From: a virus
IMG/VR virus record: IMGVR_UViG_3300042914_001393
Span: 1 to 31,816 of that record
Length of the DNA stretch: 31,816 nucleotides
Reading direction: 5' to 3' (one strand)
Shown here: positions 30,997 to 31,816 of the stretch, piece after piece
How positions within the stretch are numbered: the first letter of the stretch is position 1
Layout: each line of letters starts with the position of its first letter
Notes under the pieces: model-generated
The model's database searches: none
Seen by the model: the letters and a program-made list of their open reading frames with translations, nothing else
Told to the model about the DNA's origin: nothing
Position numbers and translations under genes: made by a program

Positions 30997-31816
30997 ATGA
31001 TACAAGGTAGTCAAGAATGGCACGACTACAGACGCACACGCATAGGAGCGAGTGATTTTGCTCTTATGTGTAGTAGTCTTGGTTATAGTGCTAATATATT
31101 TAATACAAGTGTAGAATTATCAATAAACGACAAATTAAATAATAAAGTGATGGAAGATAACTATTTCACATTAAAAGGTAAAGAATTTGAACCGATAATT
31201 TTGAATTATCTTAAAACATTAGATATAAAAGGTACTCAAGATATTATAACTTATTGGTATGACAATAGAATAATGGCAAGTTTAGATTGTTACGACCAAC
31301 AAAACAATGTTTCAGTTGAGATTAAAACTACTAGTAAAAATAAAGATAAATATGATGAAATGATTAAATATTATCAATACCAAGTAATACATCAATACTA
31401 TACGCTTGCTACTGATCCGATATGTTATATATTATTATATAACATAAAAAGTAAAGAGTTAAATTTAATTAAAATTGATTGTAATGAAATTATGGATAAA
31501 AGCACTTGGTTAGGCATATGTATAAAATACTTAAATAAAATGGACGAGATAGAAAAAAATAAAAATGATAATAACATTATACAATTATTGGATGCAAGAG
31601 AACAAATTGAGTTACAAATTAAAGAATTTACAAAACAAAAAGATGAGATAACTGATTACATAAAAGGACTATATAAAGAAAGCACGGTTGTTGGTGATTA
31701 TAAAATTACAGTAAGCACAAGCAAAACAGCGAAGTATGGAAAATGGATAAAAGACAATAATATTAATCTTGATGATAAATATTATACTGAAAGCACTAAT
31801 GTAACTATTAAGAAAT
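30997..31816 (+). CDS. YqaJ-like viral recombinase exonuclease (partial)
   Basis: The frame starts at ATG 30997 behind AAAGGAT and is open for 273 codons to the right edge, so the end is missing. It matches YqaJ/lambda-exonuclease-type nucleases: RRTRIGASDFA near residue 16, GKEFEPIILNYL (E65), SLDCYD (D97), VEIKTTSK (E108 and K110) and YYQYQVIHQYY. The acidic and lysine residues form the metal-dependent active site. It resects DNA ends for the ERF annealing protein that starts the pair. Confidence 0.9.
   Translation, partial: MIQGSQEWHDYRRTRIGASDFALMCSSLGYSANIFNTSVELSINDKLNNKVMEDNYFTLKGKEFEPIILNYLKTLDIKGTQDIITYWYDNRIMASLDCYDQQNNVSVEIKTTSKNKDKYDEMIKYYQYQVIHQYYTLATDPICYILLYNIKSKELNLIKIDCNEIMDKSTWLGICIKYLNKMDEIEKNKNDNNIIQLLDAREQIELQIKEFTKQKDEITDYIKGLYKESTVVGDYKITVSTSKTAKYGKWIKDNNINLDDKYYTESTNVTIKK

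Noticed and set aside
1-31816. Alternative genetic code with TGA read as Trp
   Set aside because: Gene ends at TGA coincide with overlapping starts (ATGA, TGATG) and Trp is encoded by TGG throughout the conserved proteins.
1-31816. Lysis genes, integrase, repressor or attachment sites
   Set aside because: I looked for holin-like membrane segments, endolysin, recombinase and cI-like motifs and found none in the window; they may lie outside it.

Overview
The window is part of a low-GC contractile-tailed (myovirus-type) phage or prophage. No host genes, integrase, repressor, lysis cassette, tRNA or rRNA are visible. By eye the DNA is about 30% GC and reads cleanly with the standard code. Host identity is not fixed. 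The structural genes belong to the HI1409-like set (DUF1073 portal, DUF2213, DUF2184 capsid, DUF3383 sheath, DUF3277 tube), which is common in Proteobacteria. One leader carries a boxA resembling gammaproteobacterial rRNA leaders. The replication initiator, however, looks like the replisome-organizer family best known from Firmicutes phages. I treat the host as an unidentified AT-rich bacterium.

Layout. Positions 1-25309 on the minus strand are one long virion block, transcribed right to left: small and large terminase, portal, MuF-like protein, then (behind an internal promoter and terminator-like leader) DUF2213 protease/scaffold, cement, major capsid, connector and neck genes, tail sheath, tube, tail assembly chaperone with a likely -1 frameshift, tape measure with a lysozyme-like domain, baseplate genes, two or three fibre-type genes, and a partial gene running off the left edge. 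Most start codons overlap the previous stop codon, so translation is probably coupled.

Positions 25310-25738 are a gene-free divergent control region containing 16 copies of TGTAAA/TTTACA (a 17th lies just inside the small terminase gene), the late promoter (minus) and an early promoter (plus). Positions 25739-26817 hold four small plus-strand early genes. Positions 26818-27122 hold a chain of inverted repeats and a minus-strand promoter. Positions 27123-28904 are a minus-strand replication pair (DnaC-like loader and replisome organizer), each followed by the same 34-base repeat. Positions 28905-29141 are a divergent promoter region with a highly structured attenuator-like leader. From 29142 to the right edge the plus strand carries RusA resolvase, small early genes, an ERF annealing protein and a partial YqaJ exonuclease.

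How it works together. ERF plus YqaJ form a recombination pair and RusA resolves junctions. The organizer and loader bring in the host helicase. The virion block builds a contractile particle. The unusual part is regulation: six near-consensus promoters (five with an extended -10 TGATAT element), at least two attenuator-like leaders, a boxA-bearing leader and a dense TGTAAA array suggest control by antitermination and by a factor that binds the array. These regulatory readings are inferences from sequence pattern.
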